Source: CAZKZZ01 sp964557375 (GTDB taxonomy: Bacteria; Spirochaetota; Spirochaetia; SPDA01; CAZJBZ01). Taken from it: a DNA stretch of 24,552 nucleotides. The notes beneath the pieces are model-generated. The model saw only the letters and a list, made by a program, of their open reading frames with translations, did not search any database and was not told the origin of the DNA. Positions 8,212 to 15,178 of the stretch are shown here, piece after piece; position 1 is the first letter of the stretch; the number at the start of each line of letters is the position of its first letter. The stretch spans positions 1 through 24,552 of the forward strand of contig CAZKZZ010000039.1 in the NCBI GenBank assembly GCA_964557375.1, written 5' to 3'. Both the position numbers and the translations under genes were made by a program.

Positions 8212-8225
8212 TATACTATAGTATA
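8212..8225. repeat. Perfect 14-bp AT palindrome upstream of secreted-protein gene
   Basis: TATACTATAGTATA is its own reverse complement. Read on the minus strand it is embedded in TATACTG-TATACTA-TAG, which gives two overlapping TATACT -10-like boxes about 40-60 bases before the ATG at 8172. It could be an operator overlapping the promoter, or simply AT-rich promoter sequence. A convincing -35 was not found. Confidence 0.45.
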
Positions 8226-8267
8226 CAGTATAAGTTTACGGTTGCCTACCCAATTTTCGCTCTCCGG

Positions 8268-8595
8268 CTACTCGTTTTCTTCATCGATAGTTCCCGTCTC
8301 ACTCTTCAATGCCTTGAAAAACCGCACCAGGTTCACTAGTGCCGTAATACCGGTACCGATTACCCCGATAAACAGAGCAATCTTGACGATCAGATTCAGC
8401 CAGTCACCGACAAATGAGAAATCAAACGGAAATANNNNNNNNNNNNNNNNNNNNNNNNNNNNNNNNNNNNNNNNNNNNNNNNNNNNNNNNNNNNNNNNNN
8501 NNNNNNNNNNNNNNNNNNNNNNNNNNNNNNNNNNAAATAAGGTTGAAAATAGCACTCGCAATGTAATTGGCCCGCTTATTCGGTTTCTCCGACAT
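8268..8595 (-). CDS. Small two-helix membrane protein, interrupted by assembly gap
   Basis: The N-terminal 20 codons read MSEKPNKRANYIASAIFNLI from an ATG at 8593-8595, with AAAGGAG just upstream. The C-terminal 54 residues after the gap contain a second hydrophobic helix (LIVKIALFIGVIGTGITALV) and a charged tail ending at TAG 8268-8270. The two parts are in different frames across exactly 100 N, which are probably a placeholder; they join in frame if the true gap is a multiple of three. The start overlaps the RND permease gene end by 20 bases, so translation is likely coupled to the pump. Function is unknown; an accessory subunit of the pump is a guess from position. An alternative TTG start at 8561 is far weaker. 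Confidence 0.65.
8435..8534. other. Assembly gap of 100 N
   Basis: Exactly 100 unknown bases fall inside the small membrane-protein gene. A round 100 is a common placeholder for a gap of unknown size. Confidence 0.99.
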
Positions 8596-11500
8596 GTTTG
8601 TTTTGCTCCTTTCGCTCCCGGCGCCTGGTTCTAAACAGTATCACATCATCCAAGATACCGTAGAGACACGGTATAAGTAACAGTGCCGTTATCGTAGAGA
8701 ATATCAGTCCGAAAATGATGGTACCTGCCATCGGGCCCCACACCACCGATTTACCGCCCAACCCGAGGGCGGTGGGGAGAAGACCGGATATGGTAGTCAG
8801 TGAGGTAAGCAGGACCGGGCGGAGTCTGGTAGAAGCGGCATCGACCACCGATTCCATGGTGGACATCCCGCCCTTCCGGCGGTCGTTGATGTAACTGATA
8901 AGAACAATGGAGTCGTTTACAGCAATACCGGCTAGAGCCACCCCGGCATACAATACTGTCGTAGAAAACGGTGTCCCTGAAATGACCAGAAAGAGGACCA
9001 CTCCGACAAAGGCAAAAGGAACAGAAAACATGATGAGGACCGGCTGGAAATACGAGTTGAATTGGGTCCCTAAGATGATATAGATTAAGAAAACACCGAT
9101 GAGCATGATCCGCAGGATCTGAAAGATAAGATTGTCCAGCTCTTCGAACTCACCGCCCACTTTCAACGTTACATCGGGATACCGGTTTTTATACTGCTGG
9201 TCAAACAGTTCCCGAAAATCGGCGTTTGTTTCACGAATGTTCTCTTCCGTATACGCTTCAGCGGTTATGGTCACTTCCCGCTTTCCGTCGACCCTTTTGA
9301 TAGCAGCGATCGGCCGGGCCTCTTCGACCGATGCCACTGAAGAGAAAGGTATCAGCCTGCCGTCCGGTGTCGGGACCTTGGACTGAAGCAGGGTCTGTAC
9401 CGAATTGCCCTTGCGTCCGTCGTATTTGACAATGACATCGATCTCTTCGTTTCTCAGAAAGAGGGACGTAGCGGTGACCCCTTCAAAAGAATTACGGATA
9501 AACGAGCCTACAGCAGCTGTGGTCAATCCATACTGTGCAGCCGACGTTTCGTTTACGTTCACTTGCAGCTCGGGTGTACCTGTCTCGAGATTATCGCTTA
9601 TGTTATAGAGTTCAGGATATGAACCGAGTCGCTGCTTGAAATTGTTTGCAATAAGAATCAGCTCTTCGTAGCTGTCTCCGAACAGTCGGAAACTGAGCGG
9701 CGGTTCGGTCGGCGGCCCGGTTTGGGCCTTTCTGTACTGGACCTCCTCTACTCCGGGAATGTCCCTGCACCTTTCCTGGACATCCTGCATAACAGCGGTA
9801 ATCGGCCGTGTCCGTCCCTGGTCTTTCTCGAGCAGATCGACCGTTATCTGGGCAATATTGCTTCTGGTACTGCGGGAACTCTCCGTAGAGAGAAATCCGA
9901 TTGCAGAGTTGACCGCCGTAATCTCCCCCTCTCCGATCAGAGGCATAATACGTTCTTCGAACTGCCGGACTACCTGATTCGTCTTCTCCTGCGGTGAGCC
10001 CACGGGCAGTTTCAGATCAATATAGAAGAGACTGAAGTCTTCGGCGCTGAAGAGGTCCTGCTGCACCGTGGTAATCAGAGAAAAGACCCCGATCATGATC
10101 ACAAACGTTACAAGGATTGCAAGATACCGTTTTCGGTAGAGGACTGTGATAAATTTGTTGAAACCCGCGCGGAACTTCTTAAAAAGCTCTTTCCGTTTCT
10201 GCTTGAGGTTTCCGGACCATTCAGCAAAATGGACGGGAAGGAATACCAGCGCCTCGAATGTAGAAGCAAGCAGGGCGATGGAGACGGTAAGGGGAATTAC
10301 CCGCAGGAATTTTCCGATAACGCCGGGAAGGAGCATCAGAGGGAGAAACGCCGCCACCGTGGTAAGGGTGGAAGCGATTACCGGTTTAGCTACTTCGTTA
10401 GTCCCTTCGATCGCAGCATCTACCCGGGAAAGTCCGTTCTGCATAAGCCGGTAGCTGTTTTCGATGATGACGATAGCGTGATCAACGATCAGTCCCAATA
10501 CGAGAACCAATCCGAAAAGCGTATTGGTATTAAACGTCTCCCCTAAGAAATCAAGAATCAAAAAGGTGATGGCAAACGTGACGGGAATACCTAAAGCGGT
10601 AATGAGTGCATTCCTGAATCCGATAAACAAGAACAGAATCAGGACCAGCAGAATAAATCCGAGCAGTGCGTTGGAGAGAAGCGTGTCGATACTGTCCCGA
10701 ATCTGCACGGTGGAATCATTGAACAGCTCGATTTTTACATCTGAGGAAATGTTCGGCTGCTCCTCTTCTACAACTTTTTTGACCCCTTCGATAACTTCCA
10801 CCGAGTTGCCGCGGGGGACCTTTGCAACATTGAGGGTTATCGCCTCTTCCATGTTGAAACGGGCCGTCACTCCTCCGGATTTGAAACCGGAAGTAACCGT
10901 TGCAACATCCTCTACCTTGACCATCCCCTGCTTACTTGCCGTAGTCGTCCGTACAATTACATCTTCGAGGCCTTGGTAATCGTCGAGTTCACCCACAGTC
11001 CGGAGCAGATACTCTCTGGATTCAGTCTCCAGAGTCCCCCCCGGAATAGAAACGTTCTTTCTGGAAATGGCCCGGGTAATTTCATCTATGGTTAACCCAA
11101 TTGCTTCCAGTTTCTCCCGGTCCACTTCCACTAAAACCTGCCGCTCCCGGGCCCCCACCAATCCTACTTCCGATACTTCGGGGACCCCTTCAATGCGGTC
11201 CTGCAGGAGCTGTGCCGCGCTGTAGAGCTGCTCATACGGAACGTCTCCATATACAACAACCTCGATGACGGGCAGAAAATCGGAGGAGGAGAACTGGTCG
11301 ACGAGCGGAGAAAGCGTATCTTCAGGAAGTGAGACATTTGCCAGCCTTGTCTGCACTTCCTGATAGAGCCGGTCGAACTCCTCGTTGGAGATGCCGTCAT
11401 CGAACTGGACTCGGACCGAGGAGAGCCCTTCCCTCGAGACTGAACTTATCTCTTTGAGCTTATCGAGGTCCTGCATCTCCTGTTCGATTTTTACGGTTAC

Positions 11501-11686
11501 GGTCTGCTCGACATCTTCCGCGGCAACACCAGGATATGGAACGATGACATTTACCCAGAAAAACGGAATTTCGGAATACTGCTCTTGGGGAAGCTGGGAC
11601 ACACTCAAATATCCCAAGATGAGGAGTGTGACCATGAGAACATTGATAAGGACTGGATTTGATACCGAAAATCTACCGATACTCAT
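8576..11686 (-). CDS. RND-family efflux permease (AcrB/HAE1-like)
   Basis: The 1036-residue inner-membrane pump has the two-fold RND plan: TM1 near residues 10-28 (NPVLINVLMVTLLILGYLS), a large periplasmic porter region, TM2-6, a second porter loop and TM8-12. Typical landmarks are PGVAAEDVEQTVTVKIEQEM early on, GVPEVSEVGLVGARERQVLV, and GIAVNDSIVLISYINDRR in the second half. In TM4 the proton-relay pair of AcrB (Asp407-Asp408) is Asp402-His403 here (LIVDHAIVIIEN). The start ATG overlaps the stop of the adaptor gene (ATGA at 11683-11686), so the pump and adaptor are co-translated. It would export hydrophobic or toxic compounds with the adaptor and an outer-membrane channel; no TolC-like gene is in the window. 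The substrate is unknown. Confidence 0.95.
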   Translation of the reverse strand: MSIGRFSVSNPVLINVLMVTLLILGYLSVSQLPQEQYSEIPFFWVNVIVPYPGVAAEDVEQTVTVKIEQEMQDLDKLKEISSVSREGLSSVRVQFDDGISNEEFDRLYQEVQTRLANVSLPEDTLSPLVDQFSSSDFLPVIEVVVYGDVPYEQLYSAAQLLQDRIEGVPEVSEVGLVGARERQVLVEVDREKLEAIGLTIDEITRAISRKNVSIPGGTLETESREYLLRTVGELDDYQGLEDVIVRTTTASKQGMVKVEDVATVTSGFKSGGVTARFNMEEAITLNVAKVPRGNSVEVIEGVKKVVEEEQPNISSDVKIELFNDSTVQIRDSIDTLLSNALLGFILLVLILFLFIGFRNALITALGIPVTFAITFLILDFLGETFNTNTLFGLVLVLGLIVDHAIVIIENSYRLMQNGLSRVDAAIEGTNEVAKPVIASTLTTVAAFLPLMLLPGVIGKFLRVIPLTVSIALLASTFEALVFLPVHFAEWSGNLKQKRKELFKKFRAGFNKFITVLYRKRYLAILVTFVIMIGVFSLITTVQQDLFSAEDFSLFYIDLKLPVGSPQEKTNQVVRQFEERIMPLIGEGEITAVNSAIGFLSTESSRSTRSNIAQITVDLLEKDQGRTRPITAVMQDVQERCRDIPGVEEVQYRKAQTGPPTEPPLSFRLFGDSYEELILIANNFKQRLGSYPELYNISDNLETGTPELQVNVNETSAAQYGLTTAAVGSFIRNSFEGVTATSLFLRNEEIDVIVKYDGRKGNSVQTLLQSKVPTPDGRLIPFSSVASVEEARPIAAIKRVDGKREVTITAEAYTEENIRETNADFRELFDQQYKNRYPDVTLKVGGEFEELDNLIFQILRIMLIGVFLIYIILGTQFNSYFQPVLIMFSVPFAFVGVVLFLVISGTPFSTTVLYAGVALAGIAVNDSIVLISYINDRRKGGMSTMESVVDAASTRLRPVLLTSLTTISGLLPTALGLGGKSVVWGPMAGTIIFGLIFSTITALLLIPCLYGILDDVILFRTRRRERKEQNKHVGETE

Positions 11687-12741
11687 TGTTCCACTATTGT
11701 CGGCTCGACCGGATCACCTTCGCCCAAAACCGTAAGCCGGGAAAGTATCACCAGATCACCTTCGGTGAGGCCGCCGGTTATGACTGTTTTGTTCCCTCTC
11801 CGCCGGCCCAATTCAACCTGCGTCTGTTTTACCGAGCCCTTCTCTACGGTTTTCACATAGGTTTTGTTATCTTCGGTAATGATTGCCGATGAGGGGACAA
11901 TCAGCTGTTTTTCAATGTTCCGCGCTTCGATAGTAACTTCGGCGGACATACCCGATTTTATCTTATCACCGCAGGGGTTCGGCCACCTGACCACAACAGC
12001 AAAACTCCCCGTTGCCGGATCACTCCCGGCAGCAACAGCGACCACCGCTGCCTCGAACGGCCCCTCTTCGCAGGCGGAACCCACTCGGACCACGGCCGGT
12101 GCCCCCTCCTCGATGAGACCTATCTCACCTTCACCTAAGGCTATTTCGACTTCCAATTCGGAGAGGTCGACGACCCGGGCTATTCGAGAGCCCGGAGTAA
12201 GGTAATTGCCGACAGAAACGGTACTCTCTTTGGAAGCTATAAAGCCGCTTATCGGAGAACGAATGGAACAATCTTCGTACGCTTTTTTTGCCCGCTCGTA
12301 CTGGGCTTTGGCCCCCTGAGCGGTACTTCTCGCTTGAATAAGGGCCGCCCTCGATACATTTCCGGATTCAAACGATTGTTCTTTGGCATTGAGGTCGATC
12401 ATCGCTGTTTCGTACTGATTTTCGGCCTGCTCCATATTGAGTTGTTCGATGGTATCGTCGACCTGCACGAGGAGGTCCCCGGAAGCTATCTCCTGACCGA
12501 GCTCAAATTGCACCTCTTCGATAATCCCGGTGGTCTCGGATACAACGACAGCTTCTTTTATACCGGATACTAAACCTGCCGACTCGATCGATTCTACTAA
12601 AAACCCCATCTCTGCCCGAACCGCTTCTACTGCAAAAGGTTCAGGCTCAGTATTGCTCTCGCCTACAGGGGCTTCATCATCCGGCCCGCATGCAGATAAG
12701 AGAAGAGCGAAAACCACAATGGGAAACGCCTGCAATCTCAT
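11683..12741 (-). CDS. Lipoprotein periplasmic adaptor of RND pump (membrane fusion protein)
   Basis: The 352-residue adaptor bridges the RND permease and an outer-membrane channel. The N-terminus is a lipoprotein signal with lipobox LSAC at Cys18 (LLLSACGPDD). The order is that of AcrA/MexA: first beta strand and lipoyl half (ETTGIIEEVQFELGQEIASG), a helical hairpin (EQLNMEQAENQYETAMIDL and SRAALIQARSTAQGAKAQYE), second lipoyl half (CSIRSPISGFIASKESTVSV), beta-barrel, and a C-terminal membrane-proximal domain (VITGGLTEGDLVIL). GAGGGGACC precedes the ATG at 12741. It overlaps the permease start by ATGA. A sigma-70-type promoter candidate lies at 12784-12812. Confidence 0.94.
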   Translation of the reverse strand: MRLQAFPIVVFALLLSACGPDDEAPVGESNTEPEPFAVEAVRAEMGFLVESIESAGLVSGIKEAVVVSETTGIIEEVQFELGQEIASGDLLVQVDDTIEQLNMEQAENQYETAMIDLNAKEQSFESGNVSRAALIQARSTAQGAKAQYERAKKAYEDCSIRSPISGFIASKESTVSVGNYLTPGSRIARVVDLSELEVEIALGEGEIGLIEEGAPAVVRVGSACEEGPFEAAVVAVAAGSDPATGSFAVVVRWPNPCGDKIKSGMSAEVTIEARNIEKQLIVPSSAIITEDNKTYVKTVEKGSVKQTQVELGRRRGNKTVITGGLTEGDLVILSRLTVLGEGDPVEPTIVEQ

Positions 12742-12775
12742 GGTCCCCTCGTTTTTCAGATAGAAATAAGTTTAT

Positions 12776-12807
12776 CGATTCTAATATTAATCGTAATGAT
12801 TCCGATT
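12776..12807. promoter_or_regulatory. Alternating CGATT/AATCG half-sites over the RND promoter
   Basis: CGATT at 12776-12780, AATCG at 12789-12793 and CGATT at 12803-12807 form two overlapping inverted arrangements. The first is the 18-bp CGATT-N8-AATCG. They enclose the -10 box proposed for the pump operon, so a repressor site is plausible. No regulator gene adjoins the pump. The motif is short and could be chance in this AT-rich stretch. Confidence 0.35.
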
Positions 12808-12812
12808 TACAA
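12784..12812 (-). promoter_or_regulatory. Candidate promoter of adaptor-RND operon
   Basis: On the minus strand TTGTAA (12812-12807) and TAATAT (12789-12784) are separated by 17 bases, each matching 4 of 6 consensus positions. Start of transcription would be near 12777, leaving a leader of about 36 bases before the ATG at 12741. Confidence 0.4.
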
Positions 12813-12879
12813 GGAAAATATGGATTTTTTTCGCTTTTCATACTATCCTAACAATTGAATGCTATAAGGGATTTTTATT

Positions 12880-13521
12880 ATGAAAAACGACCACACTGAT
12901 AATTTTTGGGATGATTTACGCGTCTCCGCAAATATGGTTGCTGTAAGCGGTTCCCAATTTACACAGCCTCCTGGATGGACCCGGATTCTGTTCAACAAAG
13001 AACGGGGACCTTCTTTTTCCGGTCTGTACGGATATACGTTTGAGCACGACCGCTATGATCGAGGGATGATACAAAACGCCCATTTTCATGCTCAGCTGCC
13101 CCACCGATACAAAGAAAATACTCCAATAGAACCGCACGTACACGTGCGCCTCGACCCCTACTCCGAAGGCGAAACCGGACAGCATCTGCTGCTCGAATTC
13201 GAATACAGTTGGACAAATGTCGGCGAACAGCGGCCTGAGAGTTCCACTATAATTGCCGTCAATTACGAAGTGACTGCCGATGATCTGACCGCAGATAACC
13301 TCCTTATCTCTTTCGGACGCATCACGAAAGAGAACAGTAAGATCTCATCGATGCTCGACTGCAGGTTCTCCCGAATAACGTTCGATCCCGGGTGGGGCAA
13401 AGATTTCTGGACTCCGCAGGGTCTTTCCAACGACACGTTTAAAGGGAACATGATCTTCAAAGAGTTCGATTTTCACTACCAGGTAGACACTCCCGGCAGC
13501 AGAGAAATCTATATCAAATAA
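12880..13521 (+). CDS. Phage-type protein with W-DDLRV...PHVHV...SSMLDCR pattern, unknown function
   Basis: The 213-residue product opens with NFWDDLRVSANMVAVSG and contains AQLPHRYKENTPIEPHVHV, LEFEYSWTNVGEQ, SSMLDCRFSRITF, KEFDFHYQVDTPGSREIYIK. From memory these landmarks match a family of uncharacterised proteins in tailed-phage and prophage genomes, read there as WDDLRVP, LPHSYKEGT, PHVHW, LEYTW, SSML-CR and IDFHYE-DT-GS. It has no signal peptide or membrane helix and is beta-rich; a virion or tail-associated jelly-roll domain is a guess. Translation begins at ATG 12880 with AGGG some 10 bases upstream. No other phage gene flanks it: divergent to the pump operon and convergent with HipT, 6 bases apart. 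It may be a stranded phage gene or a domesticated one. Confidence 0.7.
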   Translation: MKNDHTDNFWDDLRVSANMVAVSGSQFTQPPGWTRILFNKERGPSFSGLYGYTFEHDRYDRGMIQNAHFHAQLPHRYKENTPIEPHVHVRLDPYSEGETGQHLLLEFEYSWTNVGEQRPESSTIIAVNYEVTADDLTADNLLISFGRITKENSKISSMLDCRFSRITFDPGWGKDFWTPQGLSNDTFKGNMIFKEFDFHYQVDTPGSREIYIK

Positions 13522-13527
13522 ATACCG

Positions 13528-14463
13528 CTACCCGAACAGGCGGCCTGCGCGTTCCCTTATCAGTTTCCAATACAATTCTTGTTTATTTGCCGGGAGAAAA
13601 CCGGCATGTATCAGGGTTTCCCATTTCGGTATGCTTTGTTCGAGTTCTTCCGTAACTGAAGCGACGGCTTTATTCGTAAGCTCCAGCCGTTCCCTACCTA
13701 AGTATCGGAAAAAATCATTTTTCGTAAAATTTTTCTTTTTTCCCGCCAAGGGAAGCGCACTTTCTTCGGAAGCTCTGTCACCGAGGGCAAGGGTAGAATT
13801 AACTAAATCGTACCCTGGGGATAATTCTTGCTTATCCTTACGTACTATGACAGAATAATTTTTTAGGTGAGCATCTTCATTTCCGATCAGAAAATTGAAC
13901 AAGATGAGTCTGAAAAACTTCGCCTTCTCGAGTACTGGAAATGTCATGTATGAATCGATTAAACCGACTATTTTCTCAACGGAGTATGAATATTTCGTAT
14001 CTCTCGACAAACCCGCGAGCTGTGCAAAATCCTCCAATGCGATTTTCCGACCTTTGTCCGTTCGGTCGAAGCGCTTAATAAAATAAAAGAGGGTAGCGTC
14101 CTTTCCCCATGCCAGTCCGTGTACGGGTATCTCAATTCCGGATGAAGCGGCCAGCTTCATTGTAAGGTCCTCATTTTCAGGTAAATGTTGAAACATCGGA
14201 TTCTGCGGTTTTATTATAAATCTTCCGCCTCTCTCAACGACAATGAAAGAACCATTTTTGATATCTATTGTCACGCTTAATTTCGGTTGAACTCCTTGGA
14301 TTGAGATTTTCGACGCTAATTCCGATGCAAGCTGTAACTGCTCGTCGACGCTGTAGGGAAACGGCTTCAAATCTTCAATGTTACGGGAAAGCAAAACCAA
14401 CCCGTTACGGGAGTATGTTGCACCTTTACCAATAGGTTCGTAGGTGATCGGACAGCGGTTCAT
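13528..14463 (-). CDS. hipT: HipT-type Ser/Thr kinase toxin (HipA C-terminal core)
   Basis: The 311-residue protein corresponds to the HipA kinase core lacking the N-terminal subdomain 1, which is encoded separately upstream as HipS. Kinase landmarks: the Gly-rich region KISIQGVQPKLSV at residues 52-64, KPQ at 85-87 (ATP-binding Lys85), a catalytic loop NEDAHLKNYS at 195-204 with Asp197 and Asn202 (HipA Asp309 equivalent), and GYDLVNST with Asp219 (HipA Asp332 equivalent). In known HipBST systems HipT is the toxin and phosphorylates a tRNA synthetase; the target here is not visible. Frame is open from 14502, but the ATG at 14463 follows the HipS stop as TAATATG, giving coupling. The motif before GVQPK is Ser54-Ile-Gln. 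Confidence 0.9.
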   Translation of the reverse strand: MNRCPITYEPIGKGATYSRNGLVLLSRNIEDLKPFPYSVDEQLQLASELASKISIQGVQPKLSVTIDIKNGSFIVVERGGRFIIKPQNPMFQHLPENEDLTMKLAASSGIEIPVHGLAWGKDATLFYFIKRFDRTDKGRKIALEDFAQLAGLSRDTKYSYSVEKIVGLIDSYMTFPVLEKAKFFRLILFNFLIGNEDAHLKNYSVIVRKDKQELSPGYDLVNSTLALGDRASEESALPLAGKKKNFTKNDFFRYLGRERLELTNKAVASVTEELEQSIPKWETLIHAGFLPANKQELYWKLIRERAGRLFG

Positions 14464-14464
14464 A

Positions 14465-14794
14465 TTACGACCTATTATCCTCGGAAGAATATACCGTAAC
14501 ACTTCCCACCATATCGGAACCCACTGCTAACAGCTGTGAGAAATAATCGTTTTTGTCGATTTTACGCCGGCGGAGGAGGCTTTCCAACTGTATACCTTCA
14601 GGCAGGAGTCCGTCAAAAAAGGGCGGGAACTCGTAAAAGATGAAGGGTTCACGCCGCACCGGCATTGTCAATGAGACCGGCGGACCCGAATATTCCGGAA
14701 GATATGTAAAACTGTACCGCTTGCCTTTTTCTTGTTCCTTCAATACTCCGGCGAGCTCCTCATGAACATAGACGTCAGCCCTTCTTTCAGGCAT
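14465..14794 (-). CDS. hipS: HipS, separate HipA N-terminal subdomain
   Basis: The 109-residue protein is the free-standing N-subdomain 1 of HipA: VYVHEELAGVLKEQEKGKRY, then YLPEYSGPPVSLTMPVR, EFPPFFDGLLPEG, and DKNDYFSQLLAVGSDMVGSV. These are the exact landmarks of the HipA N-terminal domain (PPxSLxMP, FFDNLLPEG, LLxxxGxDxxGAV). In the tripartite HipBST system described in enteropathogenic E. coli, HipS neutralises HipT, a role performed by HipB in two-gene systems. The start overlaps the HipB gene end by 8 bases (14787-14794), and the stop precedes HipT by one base, so all three genes are coupled. The length matches known HipS (about 100 residues). Confidence 0.92.
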   Translation of the reverse strand: MPERRADVYVHEELAGVLKEQEKGKRYSFTYLPEYSGPPVSLTMPVRREPFIFYEFPPFFDGLLPEGIQLESLLRRRKIDKNDYFSQLLAVGSDMVGSVTVYSSEDNRS

Positions 14795-15014
14795 ACTTCA
14801 CCTCCGTCTCCTCCCCGAACGGATCTTTTGTCCATAAACTGATGTTAAGGACTCTGCAAATTCTAAGGACATTCGAAAATCTAACGCTGTTTTTGCCGTT
14901 CTCTATATCGAACACTGTCGTTTTCCCGACACCCGCGAGATCGGCTAGACCTTTCTGAGTGAGTCCTGATTTTTTTCTCACCGCCTGGATTATTTCTCCA
15001 ATATTTACCGTCAT
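14787..15014 (-). CDS. hipB: HipB-like HTH transcriptional regulator of hipBST
   Basis: The 75-residue protein is a single Cro/C1-type helix-turn-helix: IGEIIQAVRKKSGLTQKGLA, then LAGVGKTTVFDIENGKNSVR, followed by FSNVLRICRVLNI. The pattern (LTQxxLA, G-V-xx-TxxxIENGK-xVR) is that of HipB. It would form a dimer, bind operators at its own promoter and join HipS/HipT in a complex. There is no Shine-Dalgarno before the ATG at 15012-15014; the start codon lies inside an inverted-repeat operator (15005-15022). A perfect TATAAT box on the minus strand at 15045-15040 leaves a leader of about 20 bases. A C-terminal tail of about 15 residues (TKDPFGEETEVKYA) is short, as in other HipBs. Confidence 0.88.
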   Translation of the reverse strand: MTVNIGEIIQAVRKKSGLTQKGLADLAGVGKTTVFDIENGKNSVRFSNVLRICRVLNISLWTKDPFGEETEVKYA

Positions 15015-15022
15015 ACCGGTAA
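15005..15022. promoter_or_regulatory. HipB operator 1, overlapping the hipB start codon
   Basis: TTACCG-TCATAC-CGGTAA is a perfect 6-N6-6 inverted repeat containing the hipB ATG on the minus strand. It lies downstream of the proposed transcription start. Read on the minus strand it is TTACCGGTATGACGGTAA, which matches operator 2 (plus strand) at 16 of 18 positions. Binding by HipB is inferred. Confidence 0.7.
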
Positions 15023-15039
15023 TTTATCACGGATGTGAC

Positions 15040-15045
15040 ATTATA
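15040..15045 (-). promoter_or_regulatory. -10 box of hipBST promoter
   Basis: A perfect TATAAT reads on the minus strand between the two operators, ending 25 bases before the hipB ATG. TTCACA resembles a -35 but is only 14 bases away, too close; the promoter may be weak or depend on other contacts. Confidence 0.5.
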
Positions 15046-15075
15046 ACAAGAAAAATGAGTGTGAATTTATAAAAT

Positions 15076-15093
15076 TTACCGGTATAACAGTAA
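15076..15093. promoter_or_regulatory. HipB operator 2, upstream of the -10
   Basis: TTACCG-GTATAA-CAGTAA has the same 6-N6-6 geometry as operator 1, with one mismatch in the arms; a further CGGTAA follows at 15097-15102. Its centre is 71 bp from that of operator 1, roughly seven helical turns, and it lies between hipB and the msrA promoter. Confidence 0.65.
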
Positions 15094-15110
15094 TTTCGGT
15101 AAGAAAAGAA

Positions 15111-15139
15111 TTGGCGGTTCCTCCCTTCGTTTATATATT
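15111..15139 (+). promoter_or_regulatory. Candidate msrA promoter
   Basis: TTGGCG at 15111-15116 and TATATT at 15134-15139 are 17 bases apart, matching 4/6 and 5/6 of the sigma-70 consensus. Transcription would start near 15147, about 32 bases before the msrA ATG. Operator 2 ends 18 bases upstream of the -35. Confidence 0.5.
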
Positions 15140-15178
15140 ATAAATATAGTAAAGTTAAAAATTGTTCGGAGGAACAGT

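Noticed and set aside
8535..8561. TTG-start frame on the minus strand beside the gap
   Set aside because: Another frame has ATG 8595 with a strong ribosome site and a hydrophobic product.
8242..8634. Plus-strand open frame running across the gap
   Set aside because: It is open only because N codons are not stops; the minus strand has coherent genes on both sides.
14464..14502. ATG at 14502 as HipT start
   Set aside because: It would lie inside hipS and add 13 residues not typical of HipT; the ATG at 14463 follows the hipS stop by one base.
13528..14794. A frameshifted ordinary hipA
   Set aside because: The gene boundaries (8-base overlap with hipB, TAATATG junction) and domain split match the known HipS/HipT pair, so the split looks natural.
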